A stretch of DNA of 64,000 bases, taken from assembly GCF_011516645.4 (NCBI RefSeq), contig NZ_CP088285.1:1878501-1942500 (forward strand), given 5' to 3'. Origin of the DNA: Bradyrhizobium septentrionale. GTDB lineage: Bacteria > Pseudomonadota > Alphaproteobacteria > Rhizobiales > Xanthobacteraceae. Shown here piece after piece: positions 1 to 8,243 of this stretch. Every line of letters begins with the position of its first letter. The first letter of the stretch is position 1. The notes under the pieces were generated by a model. That model searched no databases. It worked only from the letters and a program-made list of their open reading frames with translations, and had not been told where the DNA came from. A program made the position numbers and the translations under genes.

Positions 1-135
1 CGTTGGTTTGCAACTCGCCAGGCAAGGGGTGCGTAGCTGAATCCTCAATTCTGCTGGTGCAGCGCTTACTGTAGGGCCTCGCGCCGCGGAAGGAGTTGCG
101 GCAAATCAAACTGTCTGAGTGCCTGTGCCGGCGGA

Positions 136-1950
136 TCAACGCTGAAGGACATACAAGCCTGGCGCATCATCGAGCGGCGGCCCGCCTTGGGGCGCATGAA
201 GCGACGGCTGCGCCGGCACCCAGGCATCCGAATGCGACGTGAGGAAGCGAACCCACTCCAGCCACCAGGATCCCTCCCGATGAGCCGCCCTCTGCAGCCA
301 CTCGTCGGGACCGACATAAGGTCCATCGGCCTTCTTATCCAGCAGCTGATAGCTACGCCCTTCCTCCAACGGCGGTGCAACTATGCCGGCATTGTGGCCG
401 CCGCTCGCCAGCACGAATTCAATATCTGCCTCCGCGAGCAAATGGATCTTGTGAACCGAGTGCCACGGCGCGACATGATCGCGCAATGTGCCGACCACGA
501 ACATCGGCGCGCGGAGGTCCGACAGTGCGATCGGCTGTCCGTCTACAAAATAGCGCCCTTCGGCGAGGTCGTTCTCAAGAAAGAGCTTGCGCAGATACTC
601 CGAATGCATGCGGTACGGCATGCGGGTAGCGTCGGCATTCCACGACATGAGGTCGCTCGGGGCGGCGCGTTCGCCGATGAGATAGTCGCGCACCAGACGC
701 GACCAGATCATGTCGTTCGACCGAAGCAGCCGGAATGCGCCGGCCATCTGCGCCGCCTCGAGCACGCCGCGCTGCCACATCATGTCTTCGAGGAACGCGA
801 CCTGGCTCTCGTTGATAAACAGCGTGAGCTCGCCTGCTTTCGTGAAGTCGACCTGGGCGGCCAAGAGCGTCACAGACCTGAGGCAGCCAGGGCGCTCCTT
901 TTGTAGCCGAGCTGCAGCAATCGCGAGCAGTGTCCCGCCGAGGCAATAACCGGTTGCATGGATCGGGCGTTCAGGTACGAGCTGATTGATCACGTTAATT
1001 GCAGCGTCGACCCCGAGCTTGCGATAGTCGTCGAGGCCAAGATCGCGATCGGCCGGTCCCGGGTTGCGCCATGAGATCATGAATACGGTGAAGCCGCGTT
1101 CGACCAGGAAGCGTACCAGCGAATTCTCTGGTGACAGATCGAGAATGTAGTACTTCATGATCCACGCCGGCACGATGAGCACGGGATCCGGGCAAACATC
1201 TGTGGTCACGGGCGCGTATTGAATGAGCTCGATCAGCTCGTTGCGGTAGACGACCTTTCCCCTTGTTACAGCAATATCTTTGCCGACCATGAAATGCGTT
1301 GGCTCGGATGGCTGAACCCCGAACAAATTCCTGCAGTCTTCCAGACAGTTGTGCCAACCCGACACGAAGTTGCCGCCACCGGTCTCCATCATCCGTCGCA
1401 GCACCTCGGGATTACAGACCGCAAAATTGGACGGCGCCACGGTGTCGACGTACTGACGAATAACGAAATCCACAATTGCGGCATTTCCCTTAGAGACGCC
1501 ATGCAATCCGCTCACCGCGGAATGCCACCACTGCTCGCCGAGCAGGAACGCCTGGGCCATGACATTAAAGGCCGGCAACGCCCAGTCCGGTCCGGAAAAC
1601 CGGTTGTCGCCCGGTTGAGGTTTGATCATGAACCACGGCTCCCAAGTCGCATGTGGCGTCGACACCATCCGCACGAAGCGCGAGCCGTCGCCAAATGCCT
1701 TCGATGCAAGCTCAAACCGCTTGCCGGGTGATGCAGCCAGGTGCTGCAGCCAATCGGCGAAGGCAAGCGCGAGACTTTCCGGTGAAAGCCCGCCGGTCCA
1801 CTGCGCCGTCGCGGCATGGACGAGGTAATCGACAGCATCAGCGCCTGTCGAGGCGTCATTCCGGGGTAGCACAGGGGAAAGCGCCTTTGCCGTGGCCGCG
1901 TCGTCATTGGCTGGAGCTGCGGCGCTTTCAGATGCCGTCAAGGTCTTCAT
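136..1950 (-). CDS. phaC: Class I poly(3-hydroxyalkanoate) synthase
   Basis: This 604-residue protein polymerises hydroxyacyl-CoA into PHA granules. The lipase-like box GYCLGG puts the catalytic Cys at about residue 336. Asp491 (in RDHVAPW) and His519 (in GGHNAG) complete the triad. An N-terminal PhaC domain (about 80-250) precedes the alpha/beta-hydrolase fold, and the length is usual for class I enzymes. Its ATG overlaps the stop of the upstream gene as ATGA, so translation is probably coupled. It is the last gene of a phaB(pseudo)-CBS-eRF1-like-phaC unit whose promoter region carries a FixK-type box at 3685-3698. No PhaE or PhaR subunit is nearby, which fits class I. Confidence 0.93.
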   Translation of the reverse strand: MKTLTASESAAAPANDDAATAKALSPVLPRNDASTGADAVDYLVHAATAQWTGGLSPESLALAFADWLQHLAASPGKRFELASKAFGDGSRFVRMVSTPHATWEPWFMIKPQPGDNRFSGPDWALPAFNVMAQAFLLGEQWWHSAVSGLHGVSKGNAAIVDFVIRQYVDTVAPSNFAVCNPEVLRRMMETGGGNFVSGWHNCLEDCRNLFGVQPSEPTHFMVGKDIAVTRGKVVYRNELIELIQYAPVTTDVCPDPVLIVPAWIMKYYILDLSPENSLVRFLVERGFTVFMISWRNPGPADRDLGLDDYRKLGVDAAINVINQLVPERPIHATGYCLGGTLLAIAAARLQKERPGCLRSVTLLAAQVDFTKAGELTLFINESQVAFLEDMMWQRGVLEAAQMAGAFRLLRSNDMIWSRLVRDYLIGERAAPSDLMSWNADATRMPYRMHSEYLRKLFLENDLAEGRYFVDGQPIALSDLRAPMFVVGTLRDHVAPWHSVHKIHLLAEADIEFVLASGGHNAGIVAPPLEEGRSYQLLDKKADGPYVGPDEWLQRAAHREGSWWLEWVRFLTSHSDAWVPAQPSLHAPQGGPPLDDAPGLYVLQR

Positions 1951-2423
1951 GACTCACATTCCTTGTTCCTGATTGCAAGAACTCGGCCTTCATCTCCAGC
2001 CGCGCGTTTGCTTTCCGCTTGCAACGAAAGAGCGCGCGTGCGAGGTCGAAATGGAAACGCCCTGCGACCAAGCGTCACGATTTCCCGTTCGGTCGGATGG
2101 TCGCTCGACTCAACATGAAGATTGAGATCGGGCCGCGCCGCCTTCAGATAATTCATCAACTCGGTCTTCACAGTGCCCGGCCCAATGATCAGAAGATCGG
2201 TGCGTTGACGCAGGGCCGCGCCGACCCGGACGAGGAACGTTGAGTCCTCCAGAACACGACCATCGCCGACTGCATTTGCCGTGTAATGAAGATGTTGCGA
2301 TGGCAGCTGAGCCCGCACGGCTTCCGCGCTGACGCCCTTCAGCCCAATCGTGAATATCTTCGCGACCAGGTGATCGATCCAAACGACGGCGTGTCTATGC
2401 GTCTGAGAAGTCATCCCGCTCAT
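1947..2423 (-). CDS. eRF1-domain-like ('translational machinery') protein
   Basis: This 158-residue soluble protein resembles the small bacterial proteins with an eRF1/pelota domain-3-like fold. Features are an N-terminal VVWIDHLVAKIF strand-turn, a central DLLIIGPGTVKTEL segment and a C-terminal region ending near ALSLQAESK. Its biochemical role is not known. It overlaps both neighbours by ATGA (CBS gene upstream, phaC downstream), so it is embedded in the PHA operon. A second protein of the broader host-attachment/eRF1-like group lies at 18498-18962. The family call comes from motif memory and is moderate. Confidence 0.6.
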   Translation of the reverse strand: MSGMTSQTHRHAVVWIDHLVAKIFTIGLKGVSAEAVRAQLPSQHLHYTANAVGDGRVLEDSTFLVRVGAALRQRTDLLIIGPGTVKTELMNYLKAARPDLNLHVESSDHPTEREIVTLGRRAFPFRPRTRALSLQAESKRAAGDEGRVLAIRNKECES

Positions 2424-2905
2424 GAAGTCACTCCGGTGCTTGCTTGTTCTGCCGCTCTCAATCGTCGCGCCAATGCCGCAAGCAGTTCCCTGCGACTGAC
2501 AATGCCAACGACGGCTCCGGCGCAGACCACCGGAACCTGGACAACATCGTAGATATCCATCTGCGCGACGACGTCCTCGATCGAGGCTTCGACATCGACG
2601 GTGATCGGCGAGCCACTCATGAGCGAGCCGACCTGCAGCGTGCGCATGCGCTCCCGTTCAGGTGTATTCTCCGCAATGCCGAGCAGCGACTCCAGCCAGT
2701 TCCCGGACGGCGGGCTGATGCCAAGCTCATCGCGGTGAAGGAAATCGCCCTCCGAAACTATGCCGACGAGGTCGCCGGCATCGTCGATCACTGGCAGGCC
2801 GCGCTGATCGGTCTCAAGCAGCAGCTCGACGGCATTGAGCACCGTGGCTGTCGGCTTGATCGTCGCGAATGAACTGCGCATCACGTCGGTCGCGAGCATG
2901 GTCAT
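2420..2905 (-). CDS. Two-CBS-domain protein
   Basis: This 161-residue protein is a pair of CBS motifs (about residues 8-60 and 88-145), a Bateman module that usually binds adenine nucleotides. Visible landmarks are DVMRSSFATIKP at the N-terminus, GLPVIDDAGDLVGIVSEGDF at the end of the first CBS, and VPVVCAGAVVGIVSRREL at the end of the second. No catalytic domain is attached, so it is probably a regulatory or energy-sensing partner. It follows the phaB remnant by about 10 bases and overlaps the next gene by ATGA. It is a close paralogue of the protein at 17801-18262. Confidence 0.85.
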   Translation of the reverse strand: MTMLATDVMRSSFATIKPTATVLNAVELLLETDQRGLPVIDDAGDLVGIVSEGDFLHRDELGISPPSGNWLESLLGIAENTPERERMRTLQVGSLMSGSPITVDVEASIEDVVAQMDIYDVVQVPVVCAGAVVGIVSRRELLAALARRLRAAEQASTGVTS

Positions 2906-2914
2906 CCCTCCTCT

Positions 2915-3631
2915 TCAGCAGTTGGCCGCCATTGATCGAAAGCGTCGATCCGGTGATGAACCCTGCTTGGTCGGCCGCAAGGAATGCGACGGCACGGGCA
3001 ATTTATTCCGGCTGCCCCGGCCGCCCGACCGAGATCTGCGGCAGAATGGAGTTCTGCATGACATCTGCCGGCACCGCGGCCAGCATCTCGGTGTTGATGT
3101 AACCCGGGCAGATCGCATTGACCGTGATCCCAAACCGCGCACTTTCAAGCGCGGGGGTGAAGCCGAGTTCGGCGGCCTTCGCCGCGGCATAGTTCGTCTG
3201 ACCGACCTGGCCCTTCTGCCCACTGCTCGACGAGATGTCGATGATCCGCCCGAACTTGCGCGCGCCCGCATGCCCTCGATAAGGGGCCGGCACGTGTTGA
3301 ACAGCGACTCGAGATCGGTCCGGATCACTGCGTCCCATTGCGGCTTGGTCATTCGATGCAGTGTGGCGTCGCGCACGATACCGGCGTTGTTGACCAAGAT
3401 GTCGATTGGGCCCAGCGCCGCCTCTACCTCGCGGAGGCCGGCTGCACAGGCCCTGAAGTTCGCGACATCCCACTGGAATACGCGAGTTCCGGTCTGATCC
3501 TGAAACGACCACGCGGCCCCCGCATTTCCGGCAAAGCAGGCCGCGACCCTGCATCCGGCAGTAGCGAGAGCACGCGAAATCGCCGCGCCAATTCCTCTGC
3601 TACCAAGCGTAACCAATGCGACGTGCGCCAT
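2915..3631 (-). pseudogene. phaB: Acetoacetyl-CoA reductase remnant (short-chain dehydrogenase)
   Basis: The translation starts as a typical SDR (VALVTLGSRGIGAAISRAL, then DILVNNAGIVRDATL) but leaves frame near 3257-3265. There a run of alternating C and G appears to carry extra bases. The catalytic part (RIIDISSSSGQKGQ, then TNYAAAKA with the YxxxK motif) continues in another frame. That frame meets TAA at 3003-3005 where a GAG/GAA codon would be expected, and beyond it comes the recognisable tail IARAVAFLAADQAG. With two lesions the gene looks inactive, unless the lesions are sequencing errors. It would have supplied 3-hydroxybutyryl-CoA to the PhaC encoded downstream. Full length would be about 240 residues. 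Confidence 0.82.
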
Positions 3632-3684
3632 GCCGGCTCCTCCAAGCTGCGCGCAATATTTGAGCGAAGTACACGCTCGATGAA

Positions 3685-3698
3685 TTGATCTCGCTCAA
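3685..3698. promoter_or_regulatory. FixK/FNR-type box
   Basis: TTGATCTCGCTCAA matches TTGA-N6-TCAA. It lies between the leftward pha operon (start 3631) and the rightward universal stress gene (start 3795), so it could serve both. Confidence 0.75.
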
Positions 3699-3794
3699 TC
3701 AGAATTCACGAATGCGCATGAGGCAGATCAAATTAGCCCGCCTCGACCCGTGCTTTGATGGCACTTGCTCTTCCATCCCTTTGGAGAACGGCTC

Positions 3795-4631
3795 ATGTTC
3801 AAGAACATCCTGGTCCACATCCCTACGGAGCTGTCGCCACGTCCCGCGGTCGACGGATCGGTTTCGTTCGCGCTCGGCACCGGCGCGCATCTCGACGCAA
3901 TGGCGATCGGCTACGAGACTGCCAGCGTACCGCTGGTCGTCGAAGGGGGCATGGCGGTCGCCTCGGTGATCGAGGTAGAACACGCACAGGCCCTCGAACG
4001 CGCCGAGGCTGCGCTGCGCGTCTTCGATGTCGAGGCACGGAATGCGGGGATATCCTACGCGACCCGTGCCGTGGGTGCGCTCCCCATCGAAGCTCGCGAG
4101 ATGATATGCGCGAGCGCGCGACTGCATGACCTGACCGTGGTAGTGCAGCCGCTGGGCGAATACGACAGCTACGACAACGTGATCCCGCGCGAGCTATTGT
4201 TCCAGGCCGGCGGCCCCGTCCTGTTTATGCCCTATACATTCCACGGTGCATTTTCGGCGAAGCGAATCGGTATCTGCTGGGACGGCAGCCGGCTTGCTGC
4301 CCGCGCCCTCCATGACGCAATGCCGCTGCTGCGCGCCGCTGATTCTCTCGCTGTCATCACCATCGATGGCGCCGATCCGATCCCCTCAGAAAGCTCCACC
4401 GATCATCTGGTGCGCTATCTTGCAAAGGAAGGGCTTCCGGCCAAGATCACGTCGTTGCCGGCGTCCCGTTCGGAAATTCAGTCAATCCTGCTGTCGATCG
4501 CGGCGGATGAAAGCCTCGACCTGCTTGTGATGGGCGGATACGGCCACTCCCGCCTGCAGGAAACTCTGCTCGGCGGCGTGACGCGCGACATGCTGCGCGC
4601 GATGACCGTCCCGGTCCTGATGTCTCACTAA
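3795..4631 (+). CDS. Universal stress protein, tandem UspA domains
   Basis: This 278-residue protein has two Usp-like halves. The C-terminal half is well conserved: RIGICWDGSRLAARAL starts it and the nucleotide-binding loop MGGYGHSRLQETLLGG ends it (G-2x-G-9x-G type). The N-terminal half is more diverged. The start at MFKNILVHIP is preferred because GGAG stands about 9 bases upstream and the paralogue at 16784 begins the same way; an upstream in-frame ATG at 3765 is less likely. The FixK box at 3685-3698 suggests low-oxygen induction. The cytochrome gene begins 14 bases downstream. Confidence 0.88.
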   Translation: MFKNILVHIPTELSPRPAVDGSVSFALGTGAHLDAMAIGYETASVPLVVEGGMAVASVIEVEHAQALERAEAALRVFDVEARNAGISYATRAVGALPIEAREMICASARLHDLTVVVQPLGEYDSYDNVIPRELLFQAGGPVLFMPYTFHGAFSAKRIGICWDGSRLAARALHDAMPLLRAADSLAVITIDGADPIPSESSTDHLVRYLAKEGLPAKITSLPASRSEIQSILLSIAADESLDLLVMGGYGHSRLQETLLGGVTRDMLRAMTVPVLMSH

Positions 4632-4645
4632 GCGCGAGCCGAACT

Positions 4646-5002
4646 GTGAAGCATCCCGCCAGGACATTTCGGAGCCATGTCGCTCGTGGCTTCGTCATCA
4701 TCGGTACGATCTGCGCTACGCTGACTCCAGCCGCCGCGAACCAGGAGCAAGGCCGTCGCCTTGCGCAGCTCTACTGCGCCCGCTGCCATGCAATCGACCG
4801 AGTAAGCCCGAGTCCGCTGCGGATAGCGCCTCCGTTCCGGACACTGCACGAACGCTATCCGGTCGAGATGCTGCAAGAATCGCTGGCGGAAGGAATTATT
4901 ACCGGCCATCCAACCATGCCCCAGTTCAGCTTCGAGGCGGACCAGGTGGGCGACTTCATGCTGTTCTTGAAATCTCTGGAGCGCGGCCAAGCAGACCGTT
5001 GA
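4646..5002 (+). CDS. Small exported c-type cytochrome
   Basis: This 118-residue protein has an N-terminal hydrophobic signal (about residues 12-31, ending TPAAA). One haem site CARCH lies at residues 44-48, and a likely axial Met91 is in HPTMPQF. It should act as a periplasmic single-haem electron carrier. The start is a GTG 14 bases after the stress protein stop, so the two are probably co-transcribed. The stop codon region overlaps the FixK box of the next gene. No attached enzyme domain identifies its electron partner. Confidence 0.85.
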   Translation: MKHPARTFRSHVARGFVIIGTICATLTPAAANQEQGRRLAQLYCARCHAIDRVSPSPLRIAPPFRTLHERYPVEMLQESLAEGIITGHPTMPQFSFEADQVGDFMLFLKSLERGQADR

Positions 5003-5012
5003 GCCAGGTCAA
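4999..5012. promoter_or_regulatory. FixK/FNR-type box
   Basis: TTGAGCCAGGTCAA lies 52 bases upstream of the CBS-BON start at 5065, a spacing that fits a class II FNR/FixK promoter. Confidence 0.75.
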
Positions 5013-5064
5013 TGTGCGCAACGCATGGAGCATTATTGTTTCGTTTCTCAACCCGGAGGTCGAC

Positions 5065-5787
5065 ATGCGCGCGCATCAGATCATGACCAAGCAGATCATT
5101 GCCGTCAGTCCGCACACAAAGATCCTGGATGCGGCCAACATCATGCTGCGATGCCAGCTCAGCGGTCTGCCGGTGATGGACGAAGACGGCACGCTCAGGG
5201 GTATGGTGTCCGAGGGAGATTTCCTGGAGCGCGGCGAGATCGGAACCGGACACAAGCGTTCGGCTTGGCTGGAGCTGTTCACCGGCGTCGGCCGCGCCGC
5301 GACCGATTTCGTGCATGAGCGGGGCCGCAAGGTCGAGGACGTCATGAGCACCAATCCGATTACTGTCGACGAGCAGACGCCGCTCGACGAGATCGTGCAT
5401 CTGATGCACAAGCATGGCGTGAAGCGGGTGCCGGTCGTAAGCGGCAAGATCATGGTCGGGATCGTCACTCGGGCGGACATCTTGCAGGCCGTTGCATCGT
5501 TGGCGCGCGAAGTGCCCGATCCGACCGTCGATGACAGCCATATCCGAGAACGGATTTTGCGTGAAATCAACGCCACCGGCTGGCGCCCCGCTGGCTTCCA
5601 GGTCTGGGTGCGCAACGGCGCCGTGCATCTGCACGGCCTGATCTTCGACGAACGAGCTCGCCGGGCCGCAATCGTGCTCGCCGAGAACACCTCGGGCGTC
5701 AAAGAAGTCCACGATCATTTCTGCTTCATTGACGGTTACTCGGGCTACTACGTGGAATCGCCGGAAGACGTCAAGGCGGCCGGCTGA
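5065..5787 (+). CDS. CBS-CBS-BON domain protein
   Basis: This 240-residue protein has two CBS motifs (about 1-60 and 88-145) and a C-terminal BON-like domain (about 160-225, HIRERILREI then VRNGAVHLHGLIFDE). Landmarks are HQIMTKQIIAVSP, GMVSEGDFLERGE and MVGIVTRADILQAV. CBS pairs sense nucleotides; BON domains usually bind membranes or osmoprotective partners. The ATG at 5065 is chosen because GGAGG sits about 6 bases upstream and the family normally starts M-x-A-x-x-IM. Paralogues lie at 9598 and 19091, and a broken one at 11201. Confidence 0.87.
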   Translation: MRAHQIMTKQIIAVSPHTKILDAANIMLRCQLSGLPVMDEDGTLRGMVSEGDFLERGEIGTGHKRSAWLELFTGVGRAATDFVHERGRKVEDVMSTNPITVDEQTPLDEIVHLMHKHGVKRVPVVSGKIMVGIVTRADILQAVASLAREVPDPTVDDSHIRERILREINATGWRPAGFQVWVRNGAVHLHGLIFDERARRAAIVLAENTSGVKEVHDHFCFIDGYSGYYVESPEDVKAAG

Positions 5788-5806
5788 TCAGATCGAGGGC
5801 TCCAAC

Positions 5807-5965
5807 ATGGCAATAAGTACACTGCTTGTCGTGACAGCCGTCTGTCTCATCTTCGCGATCTTTGCGCTCGTGCTCACCGTCACCGATCGCAACACGACGC
5901 GCTGGCGCCGAGAACAGGACCGAGCCAGCACACGCGCTGCCTATCCTGACAAGAACGGGACCTAG
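5807..5965 (+). CDS. 52-residue single-helix membrane protein
   Basis: This short gene follows the CBS-BON stop by 19 bases and has a GAGGG ribosome-binding site. It encodes one strongly hydrophobic helix (about residues 4-26, LLVVTAVCLIFAIFALVLTV) followed by an arginine-rich cytoplasmic-type tail. No family is recognised. The good initiation signal and operon position make it more than a chance reading frame. Confidence 0.6.
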   Translation: MAISTLLVVTAVCLIFAIFALVLTVTDRNTTRWRREQDRASTRAAYPDKNGT

Positions 5966-6022
5966 CTTCGCTGTCGCGCCAAGCGACCGATGTCTCGGCG
6001 CGAGGCTACTTTGTCCGGCACC

Positions 6023-6053
6023 TACGTATAAATACGTAAGTGGCTTCTACTTA
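6023..6053. promoter_or_regulatory. Palindromic operator upstream of fixK
   Basis: Two TACGTA hexamers (6023-6028 and 6033-6038) stand 10 bases apart. They run into an inverted repeat TAAGT-N7-ACTTA (6037-6053) about 80 bases before the fixK-like start. The TACGTA half-site and GTAAG/CTTAGG pattern resemble FixJ targets in rhizobial fixK promoters. Assigning FixJ as the binder is inference. Confidence 0.5.
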
Positions 6054-6132
6054 GGGAAAATATCCAAATTTCCCGATCTAGGAGATGCGATCAATCTGGC
6101 TCCATCGATCTTCCCATCCATGGAGCGTCGCC

Positions 6133-6810
6133 ATGCAGACCCAGAACGCCATTTCTCTCGAGAACAGCCGTCACCCGACCAGCATCTTCAGCCGGCAGGA
6201 ACGCGTCGAAGGGCCCTTCGGCATGATCGGGATGCCGATGCGGTTCGCACGCAACTGCGAAATTTACGGCGAGGACGAGGCCGCGGAATACTTCTACCAA
6301 GTCGTTTCCGGCGCTGTCCGAACCTACAAAATTCTGGAAGACGGACGTCGTCAGATCGGCGCTTTCTATCTCCCTGGCGACATCTTCGGCTTCGAGGCTG
6401 GCGAGACCCATATCTCCTCGGCTGAAGCCGTCTCCGAGACGCGGGTCATCGTGGTCAAGCGCTCCGCGCTCATGGTTCGCGCGACTCACGAAAAGGATCT
6501 GGCACGGCAAATGTGGGATGCTACGGCCCAGGAGCTGCGCCGTTTCCAGGAGCATCTGATGCTCCTGATCTGCAGCGCCGAAGATCGTGTCGTCGGCTTC
6601 CTCCATGACATGGCGCGCCGCGCCGTCAAGAATGCCGCCATCGAGCTTCCGATGTCGCGTCAGGATATCGCCGACTATCTCGGTCTGACGATTGAAACGG
6701 TGTCGCGCACCTTTACCCAGCTTGAGCAGAACGGCGTGATCTCGCTTCCGACCTCGCGCCGGGTAGAACTGCGCAATCGTGCGATGTCGAACCGAATCAT
6801 GGCGGCATGA
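6133..6810 (+). CDS. fixK: Crp/Fnr-family regulator, FixK type
   Basis: This 225-residue transcription factor has a cNMP-binding-like beta roll (about 35-125), a dimerisation helix and a winged helix (about 170-215). The recognition helix contains ETVSR, the FNR/FixK signature for TTGA half-sites. The N-terminal cysteine cluster that holds the [4Fe-4S] of true FNR is absent; only Cys42 and Cys147 occur. It should therefore depend on an upstream sensor such as FixLJ. The start at MQTQNAIS is preferred over an earlier in-frame ATG at 6085. Many boxes matching its expected target lie in the surrounding 17 kb. Confidence 0.88.
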   Translation: MQTQNAISLENSRHPTSIFSRQERVEGPFGMIGMPMRFARNCEIYGEDEAAEYFYQVVSGAVRTYKILEDGRRQIGAFYLPGDIFGFEAGETHISSAEAVSETRVIVVKRSALMVRATHEKDLARQMWDATAQELRRFQEHLMLLICSAEDRVVGFLHDMARRAVKNAAIELPMSRQDIADYLGLTIETVSRTFTQLEQNGVISLPTSRRVELRNRAMSNRIMAA

Positions 6811-6865
6811 GCGAAGGGTGCGCCAGGCTCCGATGACCGGCCGCGAGTGAGAGGCAAGGAATCGA

Positions 6866-8218
6866 ATGCGGTCGAACCTGGCGATTACCTATGGGCAGGA
6901 CAGGCTGCCGCGCTACACCAGCTATCCCACGGCTCCGCATTTTTCTGCGGAGGTCGGCGAGGCTGATTACCGGACATGGCTCAGGTCGGTTTCAGCCCGG
7001 CGACCGGCCTCGATCTACCTGCATGTGCCGTTTTGCCGGTCGATGTGCTGGTACTGCGGGTGCCACACCTCCATCACCAATCGCGACGAACCGGTCGCCA
7101 TTTACGCCGCCGGCCTTCGAACTGAAGCGCACCTCGTTGCGGAAGCGGTCGGTCAGCGATTGCCCGTCTCCCACATCCACTTCGGGGGCGGCACTCCGAC
7201 GATCATGACGCCCGAAACCTTCGCCGATCTCATCGGCGCGCTACGCTACTCGTTCTTCGTGCGGCCCGATGCCGAGATCGCCGTCGAGATCGATCCGCGC
7301 ACCCTGTCCGAGCCGATGGCGGAGGCATTGGGCTACAGCGGCGTCAACCGCGCGAGCCTTGGCGTCCAGAGCTTCGATCCTGTCGTTCAGCACGCCATCA
7401 ATCGTTCGCAGAGCCTTGAGCAGACCGCGGAAACGCTCGAGCGGCTACGCCGTGCTGGCGTCGGTCGCGTCAACTTCGACCTGCTCTACGGCTTGCCATC
7501 TCAGACTGTGGCTTCCTGCCTGGATACTGTCGACAAATGCGTCGCGTTGCGGCCCGACCGGTTTTCCGTGTTCGGATATGCCCATATTCCCTCCTTCAAG
7601 AAGCACCAGCGCATGATCGACGAAGCGTCGCTGCCGGATAGTCTCGAACGGCATCGTCAGTCCGAAACAATCGCGCAGGCGCTAACCGATGCCGGATACA
7701 TCCGCATCGGTCTCGACCATTTCGCGCTCCCCGGCGACAATCTGGCCATCGCAAAGCGCGAAAACCGGCTGCGGCGTAACTTCCAGGGCTACACGGATGA
7801 TTCTGCCGAGACCCTGATTGGTCTCGGCGCCAGCGCGATCGGCCGCATGTCGCAGGGCTTCGTGCAGAATGCAGTCGCGACACGCGACTACCTTGCGCGC
7901 ATCGCCGAGCACCGGCTTTCCACCGTCAAGGGCTACAAGCTGACCGGGGAGGACCGTTTCCGTGCCGATATCATCGAGCGCATCATGTGCGACATGGCCG
8001 TCGACCTGCCGGGAATGTGCCGCCGGCACCGCCGGGATCTTGGTTCGGCCATCGTCGATCGTTCCCGGCTCGACAGGCTGATCGCGGACGGCGCCGTGAC
8101 GATGATGGGTGATCGCCTCTCGATTAATGATGACGCGGAATTCCTGGTCCGAAGCGTCGCCTCGGCGTTCGACGCTCACCTCGGCCGCGCCACGGCCCGG
8201 CATAGTCGAGCGGTCTAG
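6866..8218 (+). CDS. hemN: Oxygen-independent coproporphyrinogen III oxidase
   Basis: This 450-residue radical-SAM enzyme decarboxylates coproporphyrinogen III for haem synthesis without oxygen. The cluster motif is Cys57-x3-Cys61-x2-Cys64, followed directly by Cys66 as in HemN. FGGGTPTI provides the SAM-binding GGGTP. A HemN C-terminal domain occupies about 370-440. AAGGAA precedes the ATG. It lies 55 bases after fixK and may be read through from it. The length is normal for HemN, not the shorter HemW. Confidence 0.94.
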   Translation: MRSNLAITYGQDRLPRYTSYPTAPHFSAEVGEADYRTWLRSVSARRPASIYLHVPFCRSMCWYCGCHTSITNRDEPVAIYAAGLRTEAHLVAEAVGQRLPVSHIHFGGGTPTIMTPETFADLIGALRYSFFVRPDAEIAVEIDPRTLSEPMAEALGYSGVNRASLGVQSFDPVVQHAINRSQSLEQTAETLERLRRAGVGRVNFDLLYGLPSQTVASCLDTVDKCVALRPDRFSVFGYAHIPSFKKHQRMIDEASLPDSLERHRQSETIAQALTDAGYIRIGLDHFALPGDNLAIAKRENRLRRNFQGYTDDSAETLIGLGASAIGRMSQGFVQNAVATRDYLARIAEHRLSTVKGYKLTGEDRFRADIIERIMCDMAVDLPGMCRRHRRDLGSAIVDRSRLDRLIADGAVTMMGDRLSINDDAEFLVRSVASAFDAHLGRATARHSRAV

Positions 8219-8243
8219 GTTGTGACATGGCGGTGCGCCCCCT

